From: Niabella pedocola | GTDB lineage: Bacteria > Bacteroidota > Bacteroidia > Chitinophagales > Chitinophagaceae | DNA: 64,000 bases | Reading direction: 5' to 3' | NCBI RefSeq assembly: GCF_021044425.1 | Contig: NZ_JAJNEC010000006.1 | Location: 62,001-126,000, forward strand | In this document: one piece after another, positions 8,734-17,096 of the stretch | How positions within the stretch are numbered: the first letter of the stretch is position 1 | Layout: each line of letters starts with the position of its first letter | Notes under the pieces: model-generated | Databases searched by the model: none | Told to the model about the DNA's origin: nothing | Seen by the model: the letters and a program-made list of their open reading frames with translations, nothing else | Position numbers and translations under genes: made by a program

Positions 8734-11307
8734 TTAGTTCTTTCCGTTGAACGTAAAGCTTAAAGTAATACCATATGTGCGCTGGTCGCCAAGTACTGCG
8801 GCATAGTGACCGGCATTTCCGCCCGCAGCCAGCAGTTGTTCGTAATAATTTTTATCAAAAATATTGCGGGCCCATGCATAAGCGGTTAATCCCTTTTGCA
8901 CCCGGTAGCCGATACGGCCGTTTACCAGTGTGTAGCCGTCGATATTCAGGTATTTGGAGGGAGAAGCACTGGATGAGAACGAGGAGCGGTAAAAACCATC
9001 CAGGGCTACAAAGAACTGTCCGGCTTTTCCAAAGGGCGCTGCAGGAGTGCTGTATTCACCACCCAGGGAGCCGGCCCATTTTGAAATGCCGGGCAGCGGA
9101 CTGTTTGAAACATCCTTAAATGCTACCTGTACGCCGTTCTCCGTATGACCGGTTTCTTCCAATGGAAGGGGGGCGTTGGTGAATTTTACATACTTCCCAT
9201 CTGTATAGGCTACTGATCCGTTGAAATTAAAATGCTGGTTTACGCGAATACTTCCGTCGAACTCTACACCTTTTACATTCACTTTATCGGCGTTGGCAAT
9301 ATATCCGCGGTTTACCCCCAACTCGGCACTTTGCACATTTGTCTGGTAGTCTTTGATATCAGAGTTGTGAAGCGTAAGGTTTAATGTTATATCGTTGGTA
9401 GGGTTTGCTTTTACGCCCAGTTCCACATGCTTGGTATACTCGGGCCGGATCACTGCCAGGTTGGTGGCGGGCTTGCCGTCAACCGTTGGAATTCCTGCAA
9501 CGTTTACCCCCACCGGTTTAAAGCTGGTAGCATACGTAGCAAATGTATTCAGGCGTTTGGAGGGTTTATATGCCAGGGTGAACTGGTAGGTGAAATTGCG
9601 CTCTGCTGCGTTAGACTCATAAAACTGGCTGGCATATACGGAGTTTTTTAAGGCAATTAAAGCGGCATCATCTGTTTGCAGTCCGCCATATGTTTTCCGG
9701 TCGTACACCGCTTTTTTCTCGTCATAATTTAAACGGATACCCGGCAGGAAGTGAAAGTGGTCGATAAATTCCCAATCCACATTGGCAAATGCGGCTGCGC
9801 TTAGGGATTTGATAGAAGATTCGGTACGGATCCCATAACCATCCAACAGGCCGGGTGTTTTCCAGAGATTGCTTGTAGAGCTTTGTGAAAACCGCCACTG
9901 GTCTTTGCCGGATTCTTCCGTTCCATGAATTTTTATATCCTGGTCAATAAAGAATAAACCTACCACACCGCTCAGGCGATCGTTGAGCGATCCGGCATAC
10001 CGGAGTTCCTGGGAAAAGTTCTTATGCTCTGCCGGGTTCTGCGATTTGGAAAGTGCTTCCAGTCCGGTAAAATCCCGGTCGTTGGAGGGATCCCATTTCC
10101 AGTAGCGCCATGCGGTGGTGGAGGTTAATGTTCCGGGCCCAATCTTGCTGTCGATATTCAGCGATGCACCGCCCAGCTCATTGTTCGATTTCCAGGGAGT
10201 GTCATGATCAATGATCCGGTCAAAGGGATTGGTGGAGGGAAGCTGGTAATTTAAATCGGCGATGATCGCATCAAACTGCCGGTAGGCCGGCCGTTCTGTT
10301 TTTACCACACCGGCCACTACCTGTGCATATCCAATCGGTTTCTGGGAGGTAATGTCCCCGCTTAAGGTAACCGATGTATTGTCGGAAACATTGTACAACA
10401 ACTGTCCTCTTACGCCCAGGTTATTGACATCGTTTACGTGCTGCTGGGTACGTTCATTGTAAAGCAACCCGTTGCGCTGGGTTCCGGAGAAGGACAACCT
10501 TCCTGCAAGGTGCCGGGTAATAGGACCGGTAATCGATGCTTTTGCCTGGATATAGCCAAGATTACCAAAACTGGTTTCCAGTGTACCTCCCGGATGGAAG
10601 CTCGGTTTCTTTGAAATGATATTGATGGCTCCCGCAGCCGTATTTTTTCCAAATAAAGTTCCCTGTGGTCCGCGCAGTACTTCAATGCGTTCTACATCCA
10701 TAAAATCGAGTACGGCAGCAGCAGGGCGTGCATAATAAACCCCGTCAATATAATATCCAACACCCGGGTCCAGTCCGTCGTTGGTCAAACCAAACGGAGA
10801 TCCGATACCCCTGATGTTCACCCCGGTGTTGCGGGGGTTGGACGTGTACAACTGCAGTGAGGGAATCATCTCCTTAATCCGGTTTACGTTAAAGGCCCCG
10901 GCTTCGGCAATCTTGGTACCACCGATCACCGAAATGGCAATGGGCACTTCCTGCAGCAGTTCATTTCTTCTGCGGGATGTAACCACAATTGTATCTAAAT
11001 GATACGTAACGGCCAGCTTTATGATCAATGAGTCGCTAGTGTTTCTGACAACAATATTTTTTGGGTCGTAGTTTACCGAAGATGCCGTAATGGTAAATGG
11101 GATCTTCGGGATATCCTGCAGGGTAAAAACTCCGTTATGATCGGCCGTGGTTCCGATGTCCCTGCCCTTTACCTGGATGCTGGCATTGGGAATGCCTTCG
11201 TTAAGCTCGTTGATCACCCGGCCTGCCAGCTGTGCTTTCAGCGATAAGGAGAAAAGGATCACGGCTCCTGTAAGAATAAATTTAAATGAAGTCATGTAAA
11301 AGCGCAT
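8734..11307 (-). CDS. TonB-dependent receptor in the sulfur locus
   Basis: The product has 857 residues: signal peptide, a short carboxypeptidase-regulatory-like domain (about 28-100), a plug with LQEVPIAISVIGG, GVNIRGIG and VERIEVLRGPQGTLFGKN, and a barrel ending in the aromatic-containing LSFTFNGKN. The plug is of the iron-complex or small-molecule receptor type, not the SusC type. An alternative ATG lies four codons inside (MTSFKF). Upstream are two CTAC-N7-GTAG palindromes, one ending 19 bases before the ATG and one covering the -33 box of a promoter about 200 bases upstream. The same motif precedes sulfur genes, so import of a sulfur source such as a sulfate ester or sulfonate is the favoured inference. 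A role in iron or corrinoid uptake cannot be excluded. Confidence 0.85.
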   Translation of the reverse strand: MRFYMTSFKFILTGAVILFSLSLKAQLAGRVINELNEGIPNASIQVKGRDIGTTADHNGVFTLQDIPKIPFTITASSVNYDPKNIVVRNTSDSLIIKLAVTYHLDTIVVTSRRRNELLQEVPIAISVIGGTKIAEAGAFNVNRIKEMIPSLQLYTSNPRNTGVNIRGIGSPFGLTNDGLDPGVGYYIDGVYYARPAAAVLDFMDVERIEVLRGPQGTLFGKNTAAGAINIISKKPSFHPGGTLETSFGNLGYIQAKASITGPITRHLAGRLSFSGTQRNGLLYNERTQQHVNDVNNLGVRGQLLYNVSDNTSVTLSGDITSQKPIGYAQVVAGVVKTERPAYRQFDAIIADLNYQLPSTNPFDRIIDHDTPWKSNNELGGASLNIDSKIGPGTLTSTTAWRYWKWDPSNDRDFTGLEALSKSQNPAEHKNFSQELRYAGSLNDRLSGVVGLFFIDQDIKIHGTEESGKDQWRFSQSSTSNLWKTPGLLDGYGIRTESSIKSLSAAAFANVDWEFIDHFHFLPGIRLNYDEKKAVYDRKTYGGLQTDDAALIALKNSVYASQFYESNAAERNFTYQFTLAYKPSKRLNTFATYATSFKPVGVNVAGIPTVDGKPATNLAVIRPEYTKHVELGVKANPTNDITLNLTLHNSDIKDYQTNVQSAELGVNRGYIANADKVNVKGVEFDGSIRVNQHFNFNGSVAYTDGKYVKFTNAPLPLEETGHTENGVQVAFKDVSNSPLPGISKWAGSLGGEYSTPAAPFGKAGQFFVALDGFYRSSFSSSASPSKYLNIDGYTLVNGRIGYRVQKGLTAYAWARNIFDKNYYEQLLAAGGNAGHYAAVLGDQRTYGITLSFTFNGKN

Positions 11308-11326
11308 TATATATCGATTTATTAGT

Positions 11327-11341
11327 CTACTAATTTTGTAG
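11327..11341 (-). promoter_or_regulatory. CTAC-N7-GTAG palindrome (site A)
   Basis: CTAC, seven bases, GTAG, with the extended half ATTAGTCTAC. It lies 19 bases upstream of the receptor ATG. It does not overlap a recognisable -7 box, so it may act as a downstream block or mark a second start site. Confidence 0.55.
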
Positions 11342-11481
11342 AGAAAAAAGTTAAAAAAAGAGAAAATGGATCAGGATGGTGTTCAACAACAACATCGGGA
11401 GCCCGCTGCCGGGCAGCAGTACGTTTTGGAGTGTCTCAACAAAAAGAGTGATAAGGTATCCATGTAAATATTTTCAGGCGG

Positions 11482-11519
11482 CAAAAATAACAGAAATTAT
11501 TAGTCTACCAAAAAAGTAG
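11482..11519 (-). promoter_or_regulatory. Promoter with overlapping CTAC-N7-GTAG operator (site B)
   Basis: On the minus strand TTTG (11512-11509), 19 bases, then TATTTTTG (11489-11482) is an exact match to the Bacteroidota promoter TTTG-N19-TAnnTTTG. The palindrome at 11505-11519 covers the -33 TTTG, which fits repression by a bound dimer. It reads toward the TonB receptor, leaving a leader of roughly 165-170 bases that also contains site A. Confidence 0.65.
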
Positions 11520-11754
11520 GGTAATATTTTTTTTAGAACGTCTGTTGCAGGTTCCGGTATTGCCGCAGAAGCACTAAGGTTTATGTAGCTCCTGGCATGC
11601 CACGGAGGCACAGAAGTGCTGAGAGCCGGTGTAGCGATGTCTTAACGGCTACATAGCCTCGATAGTACCGATACTTCTGTTATTTGCGGGTGCCATAGAA
11701 AGTGGTAAAAATTGCTGTGTATCTCTGTCTCAGTGGCCATATTCCCGCAAATGT

Positions 11755-13131
11755 TTACCGGAATACGCCCGCCAGTATTTTAACGCTCCAGATCACCACC
11801 AGTATACCAAGTAGTATAAAGGCGGTCTTCCGGGGCAGCTTGCCGGCCAGCTTTGCAGCTACCGGTGCGGCGATCAGTCCGCCGATGATCAGCCCCAGTA
11901 TGGTTTGCCAGTGGCTCACCCCCAGGAATATAAAAAAAGTGAAGGCGCTCGAAAGGGTTACAAAAAACTCCGTGAGGCTTACTGAACCGATCACATATTT
12001 CGGACTGCGTCCTTTGGTGATTAAGGTAGTGGTAACAATGGGCCCCCAGCCGCCTCCGCCGAAGGAATCGAAGAAACCACCTGCTCCTGCAAGTGCGCGA
12101 TAGTGTTTGTATTTTTTCTTGCGGATCTGGTTGCGGAATGCATTGGACAGTATCTTGATACCGAGGAAAAGCGTATAGCAGGCCAGCAGCGGGCGTATAA
12201 ATGTGCTGTATTTTTCGCCGAGATAAACCAGCAACACCGCGCCCAGTATGGCACCTACCACACCGGGGATGAGCAGGGTCCTGAACAGTTTTTTATTCAC
12301 ATTGCCAAACCGGTAATGACTATAGCCGGAGGCCCCGCTGGCAAACATTTCAGCTGTGTGAATACTGCCGCTGATGGCTGCGGGATTTACACCGGCCGAT
12401 AATAAAATGGTGGCACTGGTAACGCCGTAGCCCATGCCCAGCGCGCCATCCACGAGCTGCGCTACAAAACCTGCAAGGAGCATAATCAAGAATGTTTGAT
12501 CAAAGCTGCGGTAAAGCTGTACGGCGCCTTCGCGGATAGTAGCATAAGGAAGATAGGAAAATAGAAAATGCCCGATCAGCATCACCGCAAAAATAAGCAG
12601 GGCCCGGGATGCGATCTTTGCATAGGAGAATTCTTTTGCCGGGCCTTTTCCGGCCGTGCCGGAAGCTAACGGGTACAGGGACGGTTGTTGCTGGCCGGTA
12701 AAGATATCCGGAAGGATGGTATTCCTGTTTGGCTCTTTTACAAGTACGTTTGCATACCGGTGATGGTGCTCCGGTTTTACCGCAATGGTTACCCCGATGC
12801 CCGCCCGGTGTATATCGGAGTGGATGTGCCCGGATTGCGCAGGATCATCTGTTGCAATAATGATGAGGTCGGTATCCTCAAGATCCGCTACTGTATATGC
12901 CCGTTCCAGTAACCGGAGGCCGTAGTTGCCGGCCAGCTCTTTTATCTCAGGCAGCAATTCCCTGCTTACCAATGTGATCCCGGTTTGGATACCTGCCGCC
13001 AGCACCAGTTGGAGCTGCCCCAGTGCCGCTGCTCCGCCACCAATAATAAGCAGCCGCTGTTGTACGGCCCCAGCCGTTGATACAGGAGCTGCTGTTATCT
13101 TTTTTTTGGAAATGGTTTGCTGCGCATTCAT
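11755..13131 (-). CDS. TSUP (TauE/SafE) permease with a reduced siroheme-synthase-like N-domain
   Basis: The product has 458 residues. Residues about 20-135 form a Rossmann domain (LLIIGGGAAALGQ, then IIIATDDP) related to precorrin-2 dehydrogenase, and residues about 180-458 form a multi-pass TSUP transporter with the family signature GGFFDSFGGGGWGP. Compared with the paralogue at 14528-16117 the N-domain lacks the whole second half that binds the substrate and ends in a short linker, and the conserved NIADKP-type segment reads TIAVKP. The enzyme function is therefore probably lost and the domain may be a sensor or a relic. TSUP proteins move sulfite, sulfate or organosulfonates; direction and substrate here are unknown. 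The gene has its own sulfur-type promoter. Confidence 0.8.
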   Translation of the reverse strand: MNAQQTISKKKITAAPVSTAGAVQQRLLIIGGGAAALGQLQLVLAAGIQTGITLVSRELLPEIKELAGNYGLRLLERAYTVADLEDTDLIIIATDDPAQSGHIHSDIHRAGIGVTIAVKPEHHHRYANVLVKEPNRNTILPDIFTGQQQPSLYPLASGTAGKGPAKEFSYAKIASRALLIFAVMLIGHFLFSYLPYATIREGAVQLYRSFDQTFLIMLLAGFVAQLVDGALGMGYGVTSATILLSAGVNPAAISGSIHTAEMFASGASGYSHYRFGNVNKKLFRTLLIPGVVGAILGAVLLVYLGEKYSTFIRPLLACYTLFLGIKILSNAFRNQIRKKKYKHYRALAGAGGFFDSFGGGGWGPIVTTTLITKGRSPKYVIGSVSLTEFFVTLSSAFTFFIFLGVSHWQTILGLIIGGLIAAPVAAKLAGKLPRKTAFILLGILVVIWSVKILAGVFR

Positions 13132-13278
13132 TTGTTTGTCGGTTGTTTAGCAGACGGAATGGTTAAACAGGGAACATTTCCCAACGCAGGGATGCCAGGT
13201 ACCGTGATATACCTTCCAAAACCAGTAATGCGTTGTGTGGCCATCTGAAATTGTTTCATTCTTAACCGGGTTGAGCAG

Positions 13279-13316
13279 CAAAAGTAGGGGATTTTATTAG
13301 TCTATCAAAAAAGTAG
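13279..13316 (-). promoter_or_regulatory. Promoter with overlapping CTA(C/T)-N7-GTAG operator (site C)
   Basis: On the minus strand TTTG (13309-13306), 19 bases, then TACTTTTG (13286-13279) matches TTTG-N19-TAnnTTTG exactly. The palindrome at 13302-13316 (one half is CTAT) covers the -33 box in the same register as site B, and the sequences around sites B and C are almost identical over about 24 bases. It reads toward the TSUP gene with a leader of about 140 bases. A further AAAAGTAGGGG half-site overlaps the -7 box. Confidence 0.65.
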
Positions 13317-13583
13317 GGTATTTAATCTGGCGCTGCCTTGTGGGAGGTTTAAAGCGAATATTGAGAGATGATATGCTAATTGAAGGGTTTATAGTAAGGT
13401 CCGGATGCCCGCAGGACCTTGTTTGTATGGTATTTACCGTTCTCATATGAAATGGAATGTTGCAGCGTAGCTGTAAGTGGCGTTATCTGTAACAATAGCT
13501 TAAATTTACCGGGGCAAATTGGATGGGGCACAGGAAGTTTTGCTGAAGAAAAGCGCCTTCCTGTCTGTTCAGGGTAGAAACTG

Positions 13584-13739
13584 ATGGGCGGAAATGACCA
13601 GATGCTGATAGGAAAAATTGATCATTATGTGCTTAACTATTTGCAAGATGAAAAAGAATTCTAAGATTGGTTATGGCTTTTTGGGGGAATAGCAGTTTAC
13701 ATGATTTTTTGTTCATTCCTGCGGATTTTTAGAGCATAA
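13584..13739 (+). pseudogene. Possible decayed small membrane-protein gene
   Basis: From ATG at 13584 the frame reads 26 codons (ending YLQDEKEF), then an in-frame TAA, then 24 more codons rich in hydrophobic residues (DWLWLFGGIAVYMIF...) before a final TAA. The continuation as a plausible membrane segment suggests one stop codon broke a 51-residue frame. It could also be chance. The surrounding 13132-14055 stretch is AT-rich and holds no other gene that I can support, apart from the promoter at its left end. Confidence 0.25.
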
Positions 13740-14055
13740 TTCCGTTAAGAAAGGGTGGTTTTTTAAACCTGATAAAGGATAAAAAAGGTCTATCGTAAAT
13801 GATACAACGGTTATGTAGTTTGATCGATTCTTTGCAGTAATGGTTGAGATTGGGAAATGAGTGAATTGACGACTATAAGAATGATCTGACGGGCAGATCT
13901 AACTTAAGATTAAAACCAGCGTCATTTACCTGTATCTAAATGAGGAAATTATATAAAAGTAGTTGTGGGCATGAAGTATAACAGGCAATGTTAGCTTATC
14001 GCGTATTCCTCGCGGCTGAGAAAAAGTTACTAATGGGACTATTAAATGATTTAGA

Positions 14056-14463
14056 ATGAGGCAATATATCTCACTTTTTACACTGCTTTTGTTTTTTTGT
14101 CAATGTGCAACTTCTGGCAAACATACGGAAATCTATTGCCGAGGAGATATAAATACTGACCCTATGATAAATCATTTTGAACCGTGCTCTTATTGCAATT
14201 TTAAAGCTGTAGTTTTAAATGGCGGGTTTGAGATCAATATATCGGACTCGGCATATAAAGTAACGGCATTCAAAATATTCATTTCCGATAATAGCGGAAC
14301 TTTTTTTAGAAAGACCATTTTAGGAAACCGGGTTACAAAAAAGAATGTAAAAATGATCAGTAAGCTGAAAGCCGGAGATGTGATTTCAATTGAATGTATT
14401 AATGTATTCGGTAAAGGTGAGAGATCCATGGCTACGGGTATGACGATTGGCGTTGACAAGTAA
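14056..14463 (+). CDS. Small putative lipoprotein with a GldM-C-terminal-like domain
   Basis: The product has 135 residues. The N-terminus (LLLFFCQCATSG) looks like a lipoprotein signal with Cys near position 15 or 17. The rest resembles the C-terminal domain of the gliding/T9SS protein GldM in pattern: VTAFKIFISDNSG, a central KLKAGDVISIECINV strand, and a final glycine-rich strand ending in GMTIGV. Small stand-alone proteins of this kind are of unknown function. The gene is AT-rich compared with its neighbours and faces the sulfur operon. Assignment to the GldM-like fold is by eye only. Confidence 0.55.
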   Translation: MRQYISLFTLLLFFCQCATSGKHTEIYCRGDINTDPMINHFEPCSYCNFKAVVLNGGFEINISDSAYKVTAFKIFISDNSGTFFRKTILGNRVTKKNVKMISKLKAGDVISIECINVFGKGERSMATGMTIGVDK

Positions 14464-14479
14464 TTGCTTTCTCTATCAC

Positions 14480-14500
14480 AAGCCCGGTTATTCAGGGCTT
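14480..14500. terminator. Bidirectional terminator between convergent genes
   Basis: AAGCCC, nine bases, GGGCTT, followed on the plus strand by a T-rich stretch. It sits between the stop at 14463 (plus) and the stop at 14528 (minus). Confidence 0.55.
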
Positions 14501-14527
14501 TGTTTCTATATTTTTTAGCATTAGGTG

Positions 14528-16117
14528 CTACAAAAATACCGCCCTGTAAATGGTGATCAAACTCATGATAATCACCAGTACCCCTACAACGGCAAACATC
14601 TTTTTAGTGGGAAGCTTTGCAGTAAGCATGGCAGAAAACGGTGCGGTAATGATGCCACCGATGAGCAGACCGGCTACAATGTTCCAGTGCTGAATACCCA
14701 GCGTAAATACAAAGGTGATGGCACTGGTAATGGTAAGGATGCATTTGGCCACGGTTGAACTGCCCACTACATAGCGGGGTGTCCGGCCGTTTTTGATAAA
14801 GGTTCCGGTTACCAGGGGCCCCCATCCGCCACCGCCAAAGGAATCAATAAACCCTCCGGCTAATCCTAAAGCGGTAATATTTGTTTTTTTCTGTTTTGCC
14901 TTTTTAACAGCGGGTTGTCCTTTTTTCCGGTTGAACGTGTTCATCAGGATCCGCACACCCAGGTACAGGGTGTAAGCGGCAATAAAGGGCTTCATGAGCT
15001 TGGCATCTTTTTCACCCAGGTAGGATAAGGCCAGCGCCCCAACGATGGCACCAATAACGGCGGGTATCGCCAGCGCCTTGGTGAGCTTCTTATTGACATT
15101 GCCCAGCTTATAATGACTGATACTGCCGGCTGCAGTAGTAAAGGACTCTGCCGAGTGGATACTGGCGCTTACGATGGGGGGCGCCACATTCAGCATCAGC
15201 AGGATGGTGGTACAGATCACTCCGTAACCCATGCCCATGGACCCGGCTACGATCTCAGCCAGGAAACCCACCAGGAGCATCCAGTAAAACATATGATGAT
15301 CCTTATTCAAAAAATGGAGGATGGAATCGCTGACCCCAAAAATATAGATGGTATAAATGGCCAGGGCCAGTACCAGGAACAAACCGATACCGATAAGGTA
15401 GGGTGTGCTGCGCCGGGTGGCATTGGCAACGAGCGCGGAACTGTCTACCACTTCGTTTTCAGCGGGATTGTCAATATTAAAAGCGGCGTCGCTGCTTACA
15501 CCGTTCACCGCAAGATCCTTCGTAATGTTGTTGAGCACTTTTACCTTATGGTCGAGGTTGCCGGAAAGCTGGTCGCGTATCTGTTGCATGTTGTCGAGCA
15601 GGTCGTTCATTTCATCGGGTATGGCCGCAGTAAAGGTTTCCCGCAGGCGTTTGGCGATGGTGGGTGATTTGCCGTTTGTGGAAATGGCAATTTTCAGGTG
15701 CCCTTTTTTTACCACGGAACCCAGGTAAAAATCGCAGAGGGCCGGTTTGTCTGCAATGTTTACCAGCTTTTCTTCTTTTGCGGCATCGGCTTTTATCTGA
15801 ACGGCTGTTTCAAGATCATTTACGGCGGCAATGATCAAGCTGCATTCCCGGATGTCTTCGATGGTATAAGGCCGTTCACTAAGCCGCATAGCGGGATGGG
15901 TTTCCGCCAGTTCTTTTACCTCTGGCGCAATCGCCGTTGCCACCAGGTGGATGCGGGTGGCGGGAGAATTGGCCAGTACGGCTCCCAGCTTTTCCAGCGC
16001 AACTTTTCCACCGCCAATAATGAGCAGTTGCAGCGCCTCCAGTTTTAAAAAAACCGGGAAAAGCGTATTGGATGTTTCCGCTGTTGCGTTTGGATGAGCC
16101 GCTTGCTGTTCCTTCAT
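14528..16117 (-). CDS. Siroheme synthase N-domain fused to TSUP (TauE/SafE) transporter
   Basis: The product has 529 residues. Residues about 20-200 are a complete precorrin-2 dehydrogenase/sirohydrochlorin ferrochelatase domain: GGGKVALEKL, LIIAAVNDLE, LVNIADKPALCDF and ISTNGKSPTIAKRLRE, as in the N-terminal part of CysG and in Met8p. Residues about 235-529 are a TSUP permease with eight or so membrane segments and the signature GGFIDSFGGGGWGP. The fusion would place the last steps of siroheme synthesis at the inner membrane beside a sulfur-anion transporter. It follows the acetyltransferase stop by four bases, so it is the last gene of the cys operon. The separate CobA at 20519-21394 supplies the methyltransferase step that CysG would normally carry. 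Confidence 0.85.
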   Translation of the reverse strand: MKEQQAAHPNATAETSNTLFPVFLKLEALQLLIIGGGKVALEKLGAVLANSPATRIHLVATAIAPEVKELAETHPAMRLSERPYTIEDIRECSLIIAAVNDLETAVQIKADAAKEEKLVNIADKPALCDFYLGSVVKKGHLKIAISTNGKSPTIAKRLRETFTAAIPDEMNDLLDNMQQIRDQLSGNLDHKVKVLNNITKDLAVNGVSSDAAFNIDNPAENEVVDSSALVANATRRSTPYLIGIGLFLVLALAIYTIYIFGVSDSILHFLNKDHHMFYWMLLVGFLAEIVAGSMGMGYGVICTTILLMLNVAPPIVSASIHSAESFTTAAGSISHYKLGNVNKKLTKALAIPAVIGAIVGALALSYLGEKDAKLMKPFIAAYTLYLGVRILMNTFNRKKGQPAVKKAKQKKTNITALGLAGGFIDSFGGGGWGPLVTGTFIKNGRTPRYVVGSSTVAKCILTITSAITFVFTLGIQHWNIVAGLLIGGIITAPFSAMLTAKLPTKKMFAVVGVLVIIMSLITIYRAVFL

Positions 16118-16121
16118 GCAG

Positions 16122-16964
16122 TTACTTTTTTTTCAGGATGGCGTTCACCGAATGCTGGTGGGAGAAATGTTCTTTTTCTACCACTTCACTTTTGTGGTAT
16201 ACCAATGAAGAAGGGGGTACACTAAACGTGATCCAGGCGTTGCCGCCGATCACACTGTCTTTGCCGATCACGGTGTCGCCGCCAAGAATCGTAGCGCCTG
16301 AATACAGGATGACATTGTCCTCTATAGTAGGGTGTCTTTTTTGATCTTTTTTTACCTTGGCGGAATTCAGGGCACCGATGGTTACACCCTGGTAGATTTT
16401 TACCTTTTCTCCGATAACGGCTGTTTCTCCAATAACCACACCGGTTCCGTGATCAATAAAGAACGAAGCTCCGATAGTAGCGCCGGGGTGAATGTCGATG
16501 CCGGTTTTACTGTGTGCATATTCGGTAAAAATGCGGGGCAGTACGCGGATCCCCAGTTTCCACAAGGTATTGGAAATACGGTATACGGCGATGGCATAAA
16601 ACCCGGGGTAGGCATGCAATACTTCCTCTTTATTTAAAGCGGCCGGATCATTGGCCACAAAAAAAGAAGCATCTTTTTGCAGCGTTTCATAAAGACCGGG
16701 TAAGCCCGCGAAAAAAGTATCGGAAAGTGCCTGGGCCTCTGCACCATCGCTTACCACATCGTAAATCAAAGTGGTAAGGTGGCTTTTGAGTGAATACCAG
16801 CCTTTTTCCAGGTCGCTTTCCTTCTGGTTCACACCGGTCTGCGGCACGAATAAGAAACCGAAAATATCGTCCACAAACTGGTGGCTTAACACTTTATCAG
16901 GCAGATTCCCTGCATGCTTTTTATTATGCCGTTGCAACAGGATCAAAAAATCGTTCTCGTTCAT
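16122..16964 (-). CDS. cysE: Serine O-acetyltransferase
   Basis: The product has 280 residues. An all-helical N-terminal region (about 1-155) precedes a left-handed beta-helix of hexapeptide repeats (about 165-265) with the hallmark GIDIHPGATIG and DHGTGVVIGE, where the Asp-His pair is catalytic in this family. It transfers acetyl from acetyl-CoA to serine, giving the carbon acceptor for sulfide. The length and insertions resemble the EpsC-type serine acetyltransferases common in Bacteroidota more than the E. coli enzyme. It lies 132 bases after cysI and 4 bases before the fused transporter, consistent with one operon. No cysteine synthase gene is in the window. Confidence 0.88.
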   Translation of the reverse strand: MNENDFLILLQRHNKKHAGNLPDKVLSHQFVDDIFGFLFVPQTGVNQKESDLEKGWYSLKSHLTTLIYDVVSDGAEAQALSDTFFAGLPGLYETLQKDASFFVANDPAALNKEEVLHAYPGFYAIAVYRISNTLWKLGIRVLPRIFTEYAHSKTGIDIHPGATIGASFFIDHGTGVVIGETAVIGEKVKIYQGVTIGALNSAKVKKDQKRHPTIEDNVILYSGATILGGDTVIGKDSVIGGNAWITFSVPPSSLVYHKSEVVEKEHFSHQHSVNAILKKK

Positions 16965-17096
16965 TGTTGTTATTTAAGTTGGTCACCGGAAACGCTGGAT
17001 CAGTTTTATAATGCAATTTAAAGCATCTGATGCTGTGCGCATTAACCGTATTCTTTGTAGGATATGTATCTGGCAACAACCCGCTTCTTCTGTACC

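Larger units (their letters stand above)
11308..11754. other. Regulatory gap upstream of the TonB receptor
   Basis: This 447-base gap holds no convincing gene. Its left part carries the two operator palindromes and the promoter described separately. Its right part (about 11582-11737) contains imperfect inverted repeats: GCTACATA/TATGTAGC, and two diverged, oppositely oriented copies of a sequence beginning GCCAC(G/T)GAG that end near 11625 and 11712. These resemble the dispersed intergenic repeats common in Bacteroidota. Confidence 0.5.

Noticed and set aside
14528..16117. Two separate genes instead of a fusion
   Set aside because: The frame is continuous through the linker (about residues 200-235) and the same domain order is found in the paralogue at 11755-13131.
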